This document shows, piece after piece, positions 9,916-20,000 of a DNA stretch of 64,000 bases. The stretch is from Chitinophagales bacterium (GTDB lineage: Bacteria; Bacteroidota; Bacteroidia; Chitinophagales; Saprospiraceae). Made by a program: the position numbers and the translations under genes. The stretch lies in contig JAKSDI010000273.1 in assembly GCA_022360175.1 (NCBI GenBank), forward strand, positions 1-64,000, written 5' to 3'. A model generated the notes under the pieces. The model saw only the letters and a program-made list of their open reading frames with translations. It searched no databases and was not told where the DNA came from. Position 1 is the first letter of the stretch. Every line of letters begins with the position of its first letter.

Positions 9916-12900
9916 TTACAATTCTTTAATCTTAATATTCCTAAACCAAATAGGATCACCGTGATCCTGTAATGAAATATGTCCTGATTTTGCTTTTCCG
10001 AAGCCGGGCATATCTCTAAACTTGCTATTAGCAATCATAGACGCCCATTCATCGGTATACATTTCAAAATCAACTACTCTCCTACCGTTCAACCAGAAAG
10101 TCGTCTCTCCTCCTTTCTTTCGAATGCGAACCCTATTCCATTCACCAGCAGGTTTTACCGTTTCATATTTCACAGCTATCATATCGTATAAGCAAGCTGC
10201 CCGATGTGTTTTGTATTGAGCATCCGGATGGCAGGTATTATCCAGTATTTGCATTTCTGGCCCCGTTTGCCAAACATAATCGTACGCTTCATCCTCTACT
10301 ACATTAAACATAATGCCACTATTTCCACAAGCCCCTACCTTCCATTCCATTCGGAAATCGAAATCTTCAAAGGTTCCATCAGTAATAATATCGCCACCAT
10401 CTTCTGCCTGCCAACCACCATCATTACGAGCTTTGGCGTCTAGCATCAATGCACCGTCTACTACCTTCCAGCTAGTACCAATCCCTTCCTTTCGGAAATT
10501 GCGCCAACCAGCAGTTGTTTTACCATCAAACAACAATTTCCATCCGGCTTTTCTTTCAGATTCGCTAAGCGTATTAGGTGCAAAAGATTTAGGGGCACTT
10601 ACTACTCCTTCTTTATTTTCAGGCAACTGGTTCAGGGTGTACCATGCTTCGGTCGACCATAACTCTCTGCCATTGGCGCTTTCCCAGTCATAAGGCAAAT
10701 GAACATAGATCACATGCTGTTCTTTCATCCCTTCCAATTCAAGGAAAACCTTTCGTCTATCTTCTGAAACGGATGCTGAACGGACATTTAGGTTTTCCAA
10801 TCCCAGCTTTGGCCCTCCATAGTCACTAGTGGGCAGGTAATACCATTGCTGAATATCATAGGCACCGACATCCCATCCCAGTCCTTCAAGCAAAGGCTCT
10901 GTAAATTCTATTTCTATACCATTGCTCATAGCACGTACTGCCAGCATTTCAAAAGCAGTTTGTCCGTTATACTTCAATCGCTGTAGACCATACCATTTTT
11001 TGCCGTTGTGTCCCCAGTTGCCCGTAGAGCCGATTCCTCCTACATATAGTGCGGTATCCGGGCCCCAAACCAATCGGTTGACTCCTGCTTCCAGTCCCTG
11101 AATAAAACGGAATACCGCTCCCTGGTATTCGCCATTTACTTTTTCTACAAATACCCGTTTCACACCGCCATGTGTAACTTCACCATGTATCATCAGCTCT
11201 TTGTAAGGCCCATCATTGATATAAGCTGGAGTACTTGCTGAATTACCGATTTCATCCTGTGGCAACCAAACGACTGGTTGCTTAACAGGCAACTGAGCGA
11301 CTCTTGCAGAATCTACCGCTCTGGAACCAAAAAAGGCGTCTTCCGTTACATGCAATATCTTACAGGATGGCAACCAATCTCCTTGATTATCGGCTATAAA
11401 TATTTCTCCATCAACTCCTATACCTACTCCATTGGGAGTTCTAAGCCCACTGGCTACAAAATCTACTGCTCCTGTTTTCTGGTTAATTCGAATTGCTTTG
11501 CCTCGATCAGGAATTTGAGGATTAGCACTGGCTCCACCTGGTAAAATGGCAATAGCCAAAGCAGCATAAAAATAGCCTTCCTTATAAGCTAGTCCGAAGG
11601 TAAATTCGTGAAAATTAGCAGATACCAGCCAATCATTAGAAAGGGTATAGTATTCATCTGCGACCTCATCACCATCATGATCTATTAGCTTGGTAAGTTC
11701 TTGTTTTTGCAATACATAAATAGTATCATCTACTACTTTTAGGCCCAATGGTTCAGCTAGTCCTTTTGCTATCTGTTTGTAGCTAATTTTAGAAGGATCT
11801 CCACTTTGCACATTATCCAGTATATACACTGCACCTTCTGCATCCCAGGTACTAACAACAATTCGTCCATCAGAAAGAAAATCCATTCCTCCTACTTTGG
11901 GCAGGAAGTCATCAGGCCGTGCCTGGCTCAAAGTATAACTGGGGTGTACATCCTCTACCGGATACCCATCACCAGGGATACGAGTAGTAGAAGCCATAGG
12001 TGGTGGTGATGAACCCACACTAGGCGCCATATCTCTGGAATGGAAGAAACTAGCTTTAGGAATTACATCAAAACTATCATCATCGAAGGACTTCCACTCT
12101 AAAGAGACAAATTTTCCGCCTGCTCCCTGAAAATACTCCACACGTATAGGATGTATGCCTTCCTTCAAAGCAATCTCCCCATCTTTTCTGGTAGAACCAT
12201 GTAATCCATCATGATCCACAATCAGGCGATCTCCAAGATACAAACGAGATCCATCATCACTGGTGAGGCGAAATACGTAATTATTATCTTTAGGTATCTT
12301 TATAAAACCTTCATATAATAAGGCAAAATTGTCTTCAAGCCCTTTAAATTCGCTACTGGTGATGTATACATCTCCCATATGACTCTCATAATCTGCTTTT
12401 CGGTCGAAATTGATCGTAGTTAGCGACTGAAGCGTTTGTTCATATTGATAGATACGTAAAAAGAGGCCAGGTAATAATTGGTCACCATCCAATCCAGTTT
12501 GCGCTTCTACCAATTGCAATTCACTCATATCAATGCCCTCTTCTTTTGCAAGTAAGGCTTCTTCTTCGGCATCCATCTCCATGATGTAATCTACCATAGA
12601 TTTTAAGGTAGCATCATCCAGATCTTCATGTGGCGTCATTGCAGCATCTCCCCAGGTACCTGCTCCTCCATGTTTGACTTTGTTGATAAGCATCTGCACA
12701 TTATCTGGGGTATTGCGGTAGAATTTCGCAATTTCAACGTATGCAGGACCAATGGTTTTCAAGATAGGATTATGACAACTTTTGCAATCTGAGCGAGCAA
12801 TTAAACGTGCTCCTAATGGTTCAGATTCCACTTTGGCTTCCGCCAACTGGTTTTCATTTTCTACTAAAGGATACTTGGTGAAAAAGGAAGTAAGACGAGT

Positions 12901-13587
12901 ACGCCCGTCATTATTAATCTGAAGTTGAGCTCTTGCATGATGGGCTTGTAATCCCTTTACAGCCAAGATTTCATCATCTATAATATTTAAACTGCCATCA
13001 GTCTCTATACTTCTTAAAGCTGGCAATGATTGATAATTAAAAGAGAATTGTAATGTGGAGCCTGTTGGCAAATTTTCTACTTCGAAGATACGCTCAAAAC
13101 CATCTTGTCGTCCTTCTGCGGCTGAGATGTATTCTGGGCGCTCATGTACATGAATGATTTTCCCATTCTGTGAATGCAAATCATAATTCACCCATACCTG
13201 CCCCTTATCAAAACGATGCCCCTTATAATCTGCTGTTAATACTTCCTCTTGCCCATCATGGATAAGCTTCCAGGGAAACTCTACGGTATTGAGTACATAT
13301 GCATCCCCCAAAGAGCTTGGCTGTGGTCCATGGACTGTTGTATAAACAGCTCCATCAAAATTGACGCTTCCTTTCCAAACTTTATAAAGTGTACCAGATT
13401 CTGCGCTATACGAAACCCAAAATCCATCTGCTAAAGCAAGGGTTAACATTCGAGCCTGCCCATCTAATACAGAGCGAGATACCCAGGGTGAATAGCCCCT
13501 TTCAGGGAGTTCTTTTCTTTCGGATGGGCTACAAGCGTTTAATAATAGAAAGGTGATTACTAATAAGGCTAAAGGCAATTGCTTCAT
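9916..13587 (-). CDS. Cytochrome c/PA14/propeller/DUF1080 lipoprotein
   Basis: Very large secreted lipoprotein, about 1223 residues from the ATG at 13587 (MKQLPLALLVITFLLLNACS, lipobox LNAC). An earlier start at 13623 would place twelve charged residues before the signal. Domains in order: an N-terminal beta-sandwich region (about 30-250); a cytochrome c domain with heme motif CKSCH at about 268-272 and a likely axial Met near 317; a PA14 carbohydrate-binding domain (about 370-500, RLTSDDGSRLYLGDRLIVDHDG); a six-bladed NHL/sorbosone-dehydrogenase-like propeller (about 545-950); and a C-terminal DUF1080/3-keto-disaccharide hydrolase domain (about 1020-1223, LLFDGKTTAGWRNF ... GNSGIMFNV). This suggests periplasmic oxidation of a sugar with electrons to heme, then cleavage of the keto-glycoside. 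Followed by the MFS gene. Confidence 0.85.
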   Translation of the reverse strand: MKQLPLALLVITFLLLNACSPSERKELPERGYSPWVSRSVLDGQARMLTLALADGFWVSYSAESGTLYKVWKGSVNFDGAVYTTVHGPQPSSLGDAYVLNTVEFPWKLIHDGQEEVLTADYKGHRFDKGQVWVNYDLHSQNGKIIHVHERPEYISAAEGRQDGFERIFEVENLPTGSTLQFSFNYQSLPALRSIETDGSLNIIDDEILAVKGLQAHHARAQLQINNDGRTRLTSFFTKYPLVENENQLAEAKVESEPLGARLIARSDCKSCHNPILKTIGPAYVEIAKFYRNTPDNVQMLINKVKHGGAGTWGDAAMTPHEDLDDATLKSMVDYIMEMDAEEEALLAKEEGIDMSELQLVEAQTGLDGDQLLPGLFLRIYQYEQTLQSLTTINFDRKADYESHMGDVYITSSEFKGLEDNFALLYEGFIKIPKDNNYVFRLTSDDGSRLYLGDRLIVDHDGLHGSTRKDGEIALKEGIHPIRVEYFQGAGGKFVSLEWKSFDDDSFDVIPKASFFHSRDMAPSVGSSPPPMASTTRIPGDGYPVEDVHPSYTLSQARPDDFLPKVGGMDFLSDGRIVVSTWDAEGAVYILDNVQSGDPSKISYKQIAKGLAEPLGLKVVDDTIYVLQKQELTKLIDHDGDEVADEYYTLSNDWLVSANFHEFTFGLAYKEGYFYAALAIAILPGGASANPQIPDRGKAIRINQKTGAVDFVASGLRTPNGVGIGVDGEIFIADNQGDWLPSCKILHVTEDAFFGSRAVDSARVAQLPVKQPVVWLPQDEIGNSASTPAYINDGPYKELMIHGEVTHGGVKRVFVEKVNGEYQGAVFRFIQGLEAGVNRLVWGPDTALYVGGIGSTGNWGHNGKKWYGLQRLKYNGQTAFEMLAVRAMSNGIEIEFTEPLLEGLGWDVGAYDIQQWYYLPTSDYGGPKLGLENLNVRSASVSEDRRKVFLELEGMKEQHVIYVHLPYDWESANGRELWSTEAWYTLNQLPENKEGVVSAPKSFAPNTLSESERKAGWKLLFDGKTTAGWRNFRKEGIGTSWKVVDGALMLDAKARNDGGWQAEDGGDIITDGTFEDFDFRMEWKVGACGNSGIMFNVVEDEAYDYVWQTGPEMQILDNTCHPDAQYKTHRAACLYDMIAVKYETVKPAGEWNRVRIRKKGGETTFWLNGRRVVDFEMYTDEWASMIANSKFRDMPGFGKAKSGHISLQDHGDPIWFRNIKIKEL

Positions 13588-13731
13588 AAGATATTCAATT
13601 CGTGTATACTTGACACTAATCATTAGAAGAGCAATATCCGTAATTTTAAACTTAGAACTACCAAAATTACCAAAAAAAATTTCGATTATATCGCAACTAC
13701 TAAAAACTCAGCTTGTATTCCAAATACAAAA

Positions 13732-13781
13732 CCCTCTTAAGACGCTATCGTACTATTGATACAATTGACATCTTAAGAGGG
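13732..13781. terminator. 11-bp perfect hairpin, likely terminator
   Basis: CCCTCTTAAGA at 13732-13742 and TCTTAAGAGGG at 13771-13781 form an 11-bp perfect stem. On the minus strand the right arm of the transcript is followed by TTTTGTATTT, so it fits a terminator for the acidic-protein gene that ends at 13815. It also insulates that gene from the DUF1080 lipoprotein gene downstream. Confidence 0.6.
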
Positions 13782-13814
13782 CTTAGTTTGACCTCTACTT
13801 CAATTTGGAAGCGA

Positions 13815-14495
13815 CTAATTCAGGCGCCCATCATCAGGCCCAAAATCCATATCAGTAAGGTCTGATAAAAAATCATCATCATCTTCCTCATCATCCCAAA
13901 AATCATCATCGTAGATATAATTTAGATCGTCTTCCCAGCTTCCAAGTGAGTCTTCCTGATGGCCTTCATCATCTTCATCCAGATAAAAGGAGGAAAGTGG
14001 CGGTTCTTCTACCAATCCTTCAAAGAGGTCATCATCATCTTCTTCAAATCGGGTCAACCAACGTTCATAGACTTTGCATTGGCAATATTGTTTACCAAAA
14101 GGGCAAGATTTTGGTTCATAACCACAAAAATCCAGTTGATAGGAATTATAAATTAGAATAGGGACCTGCTTATTCAGATAATCTACTAATACTTCATACT
14201 GCTTATCGATAGGAAGCCCTGTAGGAAAATGAGGAATATAACCAAAGGCATACAAACATCGATGCATAGCTCCTACTACGCGCGAAATCTGACCTTCTGA
14301 CAAGCGATTGACAGGAGGAAACCATTCCTGTTTAACCTTAATCCAGCTACCAAGTGATTCCCACCGGGCTGTTTTCTCCTCTTCCTCTACTGTAATGAAA
14401 GGCATCTCTTCATCTGGCTCTTCCATCATGTATACAGGTACATTCTGGGTAGCAGCTGCAATATCAGATAATAGATATTTAACGTATTTCTCCAT
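13815..14495 (-). CDS. Acidic orphan protein with Cys cluster
   Basis: About 226 residues from the ATG at 14495 (MEKYVKYLLSDIAAA); a GTG two codons earlier is possible. I do not recognise the family. The protein is soluble with no signal or membrane segment. A central region carries five Cys in CGYEPKSCPFGKQYCQC, suggestive of a zinc or Fe-S site, and the last 70 residues are strongly acidic with runs of Asp (EEDDDD, DDDFWDDEEDDDD) of low complexity. The short N-terminal phrase MEKYVKYLLSDI is seen in other Bacteroidota hypothetical proteins. It is flanked by a terminator hairpin and has no operon partner. Real gene by length and codon pattern; function unknown. Confidence 0.6.
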   Translation of the reverse strand: MEKYVKYLLSDIAAATQNVPVYMMEEPDEEMPFITVEEEEKTARWESLGSWIKVKQEWFPPVNRLSEGQISRVVGAMHRCLYAFGYIPHFPTGLPIDKQYEVLVDYLNKQVPILIYNSYQLDFCGYEPKSCPFGKQYCQCKVYERWLTRFEEDDDDLFEGLVEEPPLSSFYLDEDDEGHQEDSLGSWEDDLNYIYDDDFWDDEEDDDDFLSDLTDMDFGPDDGRLN

Positions 14496-14685
14496 GCTCA
14501 CACTTAAATTCTATCGCTTATGATATTGAAGTTACCTTATCTCTCATTCATATAAATGAGGCCTTTTCAAAGCAACTTCAACTTCAAACACGCTATAGAG
14601 CAATTTAGGAATATTTCGTATGCTAATCCAAATTTACCTGCCCGAAAATGAAAGTTTTTTTTTACTGCGAATGGATTAAAATAAA

Positions 14686-15558
14686 TCATGGTTGTTTCAT
14701 GATCTCTTTAAATGCTTCTACTTTTTCATTAGGTACCATGATAGCCAGGTCATAATGCCTAATTTTCCAGCCATCATTAGTAAGTGTCAATACACCAGAG
14801 CCTCTACAAGTTCCCATCCAGGTATCCAATAATTCTTCAAACCAAACGGTGTTTCCATCTGCTGAGAAATAAAGTTCTCGCTTGGAAGGTTTAAAATCCC
14901 ATGCTGTTTCTCTTTCAAAAGCAGCAGCAGCCCAGGAGCGTAATTCATCTCTTAGCCAGCGCTCTGTAGCATCCGTTCCTAAATAAATACCATCTTCTGT
15001 CATGCTTCCAAAAAATGCATCTGCATCTGCATTTGCAGCCGCTTTATGCCAGTTGTCCAGCAATTCGTTGATAATAACGGCAGGTTCTCTTTTTTCTTCT
15101 GTACATCCTTCTTTTGAGCGGGTATCAATAATGTGAGTAATCTTCCACCCATCTGCTGTTTCTACCAGTTGAAATGCATTTACACCACAATGGCTTAATT
15201 TTTCTCCTAAATAGAATGTATAAGGTGTCCAGATAGTAGCCAAAGGGCCATTGATATTGACTTCGTAAGCATGAATTCGTTCGTCATAAACCTCATCATG
15301 AGGTGTACCAACTGCCTGTAAAAAATTCTCTGGCCCTTCCGAAGTTCTTACGATTGGCTCTTCGCCTTCTTTTTCTATTATTGTTTGTAATATGATGTCT
15401 TTATGAAAGGCAGCTCTAAGCATACTACTATCTCCAGCTCTCATTGCATCAAACATTAAAATTATAGGTGCTTTAGCAGCAGTTATTTGTTCCTTGCTTT
15501 GCCCCTGAAGAGCTGTTGAAAAGAATAATACAATTAATAAACATTGAAAAATCTTCAT
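14686..15558 (-). CDS. Secreted tandem NTF2-like/SnoaL-like protein
   Basis: 290 residues with a signal peptide (MKIFQCLLIVLFFSTALQGQ). Two cone-shaped NTF2/SnoaL-like domains follow in tandem: about 25-150 (MFDAMRAGDSSMLRAAFHKDIILQT ... ADGWKITHIIDTR) and about 160-285 (NWHKAAANADADAFFGSMTEDGIYLGTDATERW ... DGWKIRHYDLAIMVP). The second matches the SnoaL_3/nuclear transport factor 2 family found in many Bacteroidota as exported proteins. These folds bind small hydrophobic ligands or act as enzymes, but catalytic residues cannot be assigned. Single gene, transcribed away from the kinase gene at 15880. Confidence 0.8.
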   Translation of the reverse strand: MKIFQCLLIVLFFSTALQGQSKEQITAAKAPIILMFDAMRAGDSSMLRAAFHKDIILQTIIEKEGEEPIVRTSEGPENFLQAVGTPHDEVYDERIHAYEVNINGPLATIWTPYTFYLGEKLSHCGVNAFQLVETADGWKITHIIDTRSKEGCTEEKREPAVIINELLDNWHKAAANADADAFFGSMTEDGIYLGTDATERWLRDELRSWAAAAFERETAWDFKPSKRELYFSADGNTVWFEELLDTWMGTCRGSGVLTLTNDGWKIRHYDLAIMVPNEKVEAFKEIMKQP

Positions 15559-15879
15559 ATTAATAATTTTGTTGCGAGGTTCTAAAGCTGTCTACCGTTT
15601 TCTGCTGAAGGCAGGAAAGTCGAATTTTATTTCCTCAATTGTCCCGATAGTTATCAGGATTTTAAGCGCCATAAGCTGTGCTGCAAAATTGCAGTAGCAG
15701 TACTATAGCTCGATAAAATGTATAAAGTGAGGTAAAAAGACACTTTGATAGCCCAGTAAACAAACTTTAGACAACTTCTATATAAATATATTAACCTAAT
15801 GTACGTTATTTAGGAAAAAATATGGCATTCCCTAATGGGGTAAAATATTGCTATAAGAGACTAAACCGAATCCCCTGAT
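15559..15879. other. Divergent intergenic region
   Basis: 321 bp between the divergent NTF2-like and histidine kinase genes. It must hold both promoters; no box close enough to TAnnTTTG with a -33 element was found. No small gene or strong hairpin was seen. Confidence 0.4.
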
Positions 15880-17034
15880 ATGGATATTTACACCAGGAAA
15901 TCTCGTTGGAAATTGTACTTGGCTATAGCCGGTATCATTATCGTTGCTATTTCTATGGTTTATACAGACTATCTGACTGATAAACTTGCTGAAGAAGAAA
16001 AGAGTAAAGCACGCCTGTGGGTAATGGCAATGGAAGATATCAATGACTTCGATAATGAAGCATTACAATACTGCGACATTACCTTGCACACCGAAATTTT
16101 AAAGGCCAATGCCACGATACCTGTAATTGTAGTAAATGAACGTGGTGGGATATATGATTATATCAACGTAAGAGATACCAGCAGAGCAGTTCTTTTACAG
16201 CAGATAGCAGAAATGGATGCTGCTGGCTTTCAACCCATTAAAGGTTTTGCCAACTCTATCTACTATAAAGAATCTAATTTGCTCCGCCAATTACGCTACT
16301 TTCCTTTTGTACAATTGATCTTGATTGCGGCTTTTGTTGGTTTTGGTTATATGGGCTTCAATTCTAGTCGCCGTGCAGAGCAAAACCGAGTCTGGGTGGG
16401 TATGGCCAAGGAAACGGCTCATCAACTAGGTACCCCTATATCTGCTATTCTCGCATGGGTCGAGCACCTCAAGCTAATCCGGGAAGACGATGGCGAAGTG
16501 CAGGAAATTCTCGGAGAACTGCGCAATGATATTAGTCGACTAGAACTCATTGCTGATCGTTTTTCAAAAATTGGTTCTGCCCCCAAACTGGAGCCTATCA
16601 ACATGTATCAGGAATTGGAAAAATGCCGTGCTTACATGCAACGAAGAGCTTCCCGAAAAGTCGAATTCCACTTCCCTTCTCCTGATGAAGGAAATAAACA
16701 AGCACGTATTAATCCTCATTTATTTGACTGGGTAGTAGAAAACCTTCTCCGCAATGCATTAGATGCGATGGAAGGGAAAGGCAATATCAGTGCAGAAATT
16801 TATGACGATAAAGATTACGTATATATCGATATAAGTGATACAGGAAAAGGTATTCCTGCCAATAAATTTAAAACCGTTTTCCAACCTGGCTTCACTACTA
16901 AAAAACGAGGCTGGGGATTAGGGCTTTCGCTTGCAAAACGTATTATTGAAGAATACCACTCCGGAAAAATATTTGTTAAACGGTCTGAGGAAGGGAAAGG
17001 AACCACTTTCACCATTCAACTTCCAAGAGCATAA
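15880..17034 (+). CDS. Membrane sensor histidine kinase (orphan)
   Basis: 384 residues. Two membrane helices (about 11-31 and 143-161) bracket a small periplasmic sensor of about 110 residues with no recognised fold. The cytoplasmic part has an H-box with phospho-acceptor His181 in KETAHQLGTPIS, the version common in Bacteroidota, and a HATPase domain with N-box (NLLRNALDAME), G1 (DTGKGIP) and G2 (GWGLGLSLAKRI) motifs. No receiver-domain gene is adjacent, so its partner is elsewhere. Autophosphorylation on His181 and transfer to a response regulator is the expected role. It converges on the large adhesin gene with a hairpin region between them. Confidence 0.9.
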   Translation: MDIYTRKSRWKLYLAIAGIIIVAISMVYTDYLTDKLAEEEKSKARLWVMAMEDINDFDNEALQYCDITLHTEILKANATIPVIVVNERGGIYDYINVRDTSRAVLLQQIAEMDAAGFQPIKGFANSIYYKESNLLRQLRYFPFVQLILIAAFVGFGYMGFNSSRRAEQNRVWVGMAKETAHQLGTPISAILAWVEHLKLIREDDGEVQEILGELRNDISRLELIADRFSKIGSAPKLEPINMYQELEKCRAYMQRRASRKVEFHFPSPDEGNKQARINPHLFDWVVENLLRNALDAMEGKGNISAEIYDDKDYVYIDISDTGKGIPANKFKTVFQPGFTTKKRGWGLGLSLAKRIIEEYHSGKIFVKRSEEGKGTTFTIQLPRA

Positions 17035-17042
17035 ATAGAGAG

Positions 17043-17082
17043 GCTCACCCAAAACAATATCGTTTCAGGTGAGCGCTCACCT
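17043..17082. terminator. Bidirectional hairpin between kinase and adhesin
   Basis: A perfect 16-bp palindrome AGGTGAGCGCTCACCT lies at 17067-17082, and an upstream GCTCACC at 17043-17049 can pair alternatively with GGTGAGC. The right side runs into CTTTT for the plus strand. The position between two convergent 3' ends supports a shared terminator. Confidence 0.55.
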
Positions 17083-17087
17083 TTTGG

Positions 17088-20000
17088 TTACCGAATAATA
17101 GCTAATCGTTTCATCGTTCGATTGCCATCTTCCGTATCTACCATTAACCAATACATGCCTGCATCTATACGCTCTAAATTAAGGCTAATGCCATCCTTTG
17201 AATCTGAGTATTCCTGCTGATTCCAGCTTTTCACAATTTGTCCGGTAGCATTCACCAGACTAAAATGAAGTGATGAAGTAGCATTACTTTTTTCATTTTC
17301 TACATGGACGTATACTTCATCAAAAGCAGGATTAGGATATAATTTCACATTAAGCCCTAATATATCTGTATCTGTTCTAATCGATTGTTTATCCATCTGC
17401 GGTAGTCTATCTCCATCTATAGCAAAGGAAGTATTCCAATCCTTACATTCTACTCTTGCATAACAGATTGTTTGACAACCATTGGCATCTGTAACTGTAA
17501 GCAAGAAATTTTGATATGGAGTATATCCAGCAGTGTAAGTAATCAATGGAGTACCCTGACCATCTGTAATGAACCCATCACAATCTACCATCTCCCAGAC
17601 GTAGGTATAAGGAGCCGTACCACCTGTAACAGAGCCATACAAGGTATTTCCTTCACTACCACATTCAATATCTGAGAGTGGTCCTATTTCACAACTCATA
17701 TTTTGGTAGGAAAGCAGAATGTGCTGGCTGGCAACAGAGGTATTACCACAAGCATCCATAATGGTCCAGGTACGAATAAGTACTCGTCCGTGAGCACTAT
17801 TAACGATCTCTTCGCTCGGATAAATTTCTACACCTGTACAATTATCTATGACTAGAGGAGTTCCCATTTCTGGTATTTGTTCTTCACAATATACCTCCAT
17901 GTCTTCTGGAACATCCAATATCATCGGCGCCTCTTCATCTTTGATAACTAATCGAATAGAAATACTTCCAATATTACCGCAAGGATCCTCTGCATACCAG
18001 GTGTATAAATACGCCTCTACAAAACCATCTACCTGGCAACCTTCTGAAGGAATAGGCGTCGATTCATACCAAATATCCAGGTCTCCCATACAATCGTCGA
18101 ATGCTTCAACATAGGTTTCATCAAAGGTGGGTAATAGCGAAATACCTCCTGCACTTATACAGGACATTTCATAAGTACTACCATCAGGCAGGCCTTCAAT
18201 TCCTGGCCCTATCAGGTGAAGTACAGGAGGCTCATCATCTGAATTAAAAATATGTTGATCCGCTGTAGTCGTATTGCCACAAGCATCTGTAGCTGTCCAC
18301 ACTCTGATTATCTCCGTTCCACAGGCGCCATTAACAGTCGTTTCTGTAAACTGTACAGGCACCATTTGTTGCGTACATTCATCATAGGCAGTTACCATTG
18401 GCGCAGGCCCGGGAGTTGATTGACAATCATCTTCCGGTACACCAATCAATACTGGCCCTTCTTCATCTATTAATTTTACTTCCTGAATATAAGTACTAGT
18501 ATTGCCACAGGCATCTGTTGCGGCCCACTCAATCACCATTGGAGGTTCACCAGTACAAACATCCCCTATTGAGAGGGTATCAACAGAGATAATTACACTG
18601 CCTAGATTGTCTGTAGCACCTACTGAAGGGAGGCTTTCTCCACAACGGAGCATAATGACATCTTCGATCGTTCCAAATACAGGAGGGATATCATCAATAT
18701 AAGTAACTGTAAAGTTTAGTGAAACAATATTGCCACAAGCATCTCTTGCGGTTATTGTATAAGCTACTACTTCAAGGAAACCATTTGTCTCGCAGTCACC
18801 TTGTTGCAATACATTGGCGCCTAGATCCAGAAAAGCAGACAAACCACAATCACTAATGGCAACAAAATCATCCAAACTTACATCTGTACTTGCTCCTAAA
18901 GTAATTTGATCCCCATCTGAGATTACGGGTAGATCAGAATTTGTATTCATTCCAATACTTAAAGCAGTAGATGTTCCTACGTAAATCGTTTGGCTTGCTG
19001 TAGTCGTATTACCACACAGGTCTTCTGCTGTCCAGGTACGAGTCACAACCTGCCCTTGTCCACAAGTAGTTACATCTTCCTCAAAATCTACACCTGCCAG
19101 CGTACAATCATCTGTTGCTTCAACATTTGCTACCGGAGGAATCGTGTTCACACACATATCTTCTGGCACGTCTAATAACACAGGTGGCTGAGTATCCTGT
19201 ACCTGCAAGTGTATACTTAATGTAGATTCATTACCACAGTCATCTACCGCAATCCAGATGTATGTGATTTGCATAGCATAGCCATCCTCATTACAATTTG
19301 TCGATTCTATGATCTGCACATCTTGATAGATGGTGACCTCACCACAATTATCAAATCCACCAACAGCAATATCTGACTGATGATAGTCATCCAATTCACT
19401 GCACGTAATATTCAATACATCACCGTTCATGACATAAGCCCACTCCTGGTCTAAGAAATTAATACTTGGTGGAGTGCTGTCGTAAACATTGATTTGCTGG
19501 GTAGTGCTTGCTGTATTTCCACATGCGTCAATAGCTGTCCAGGTGCGGTAAATAGTAGATGCACTGTTACATGCTCCTGTGCTGACTACATTTTCCTCAA
19601 AAGTGATGCTCACAGAACTACAGTTATCCGTAGCAGTAACATCTGCGGGAGGAGGTATTTGTCCACATTCCACTGTTAAATCAGGGGGAATGTTATCAAA
19701 TACTGGTGGAAGAGGATCATAAATTACTATAATAGCGGAGTAAGAAGCAATATTACCACAATCATCTCTAGCGGTCCACTCCAAAGCCCACTTTGTTTTA
19801 AATGGATCTAGCCCACAAATACCCACTTCCTGAATCTCCCTGGACAGATCAATACTTACATCCGAACAGGCATCTGTTGCAATAACTGGCTCCAGACCAA
19901 AATCAAATGGATCCCAGGCAGGATCATTATTAGCACATGCTATCCATAGCTCCTCTCCATCATCCAAACCGATTAAATCAGGATGGACTGGAGTAATAGT

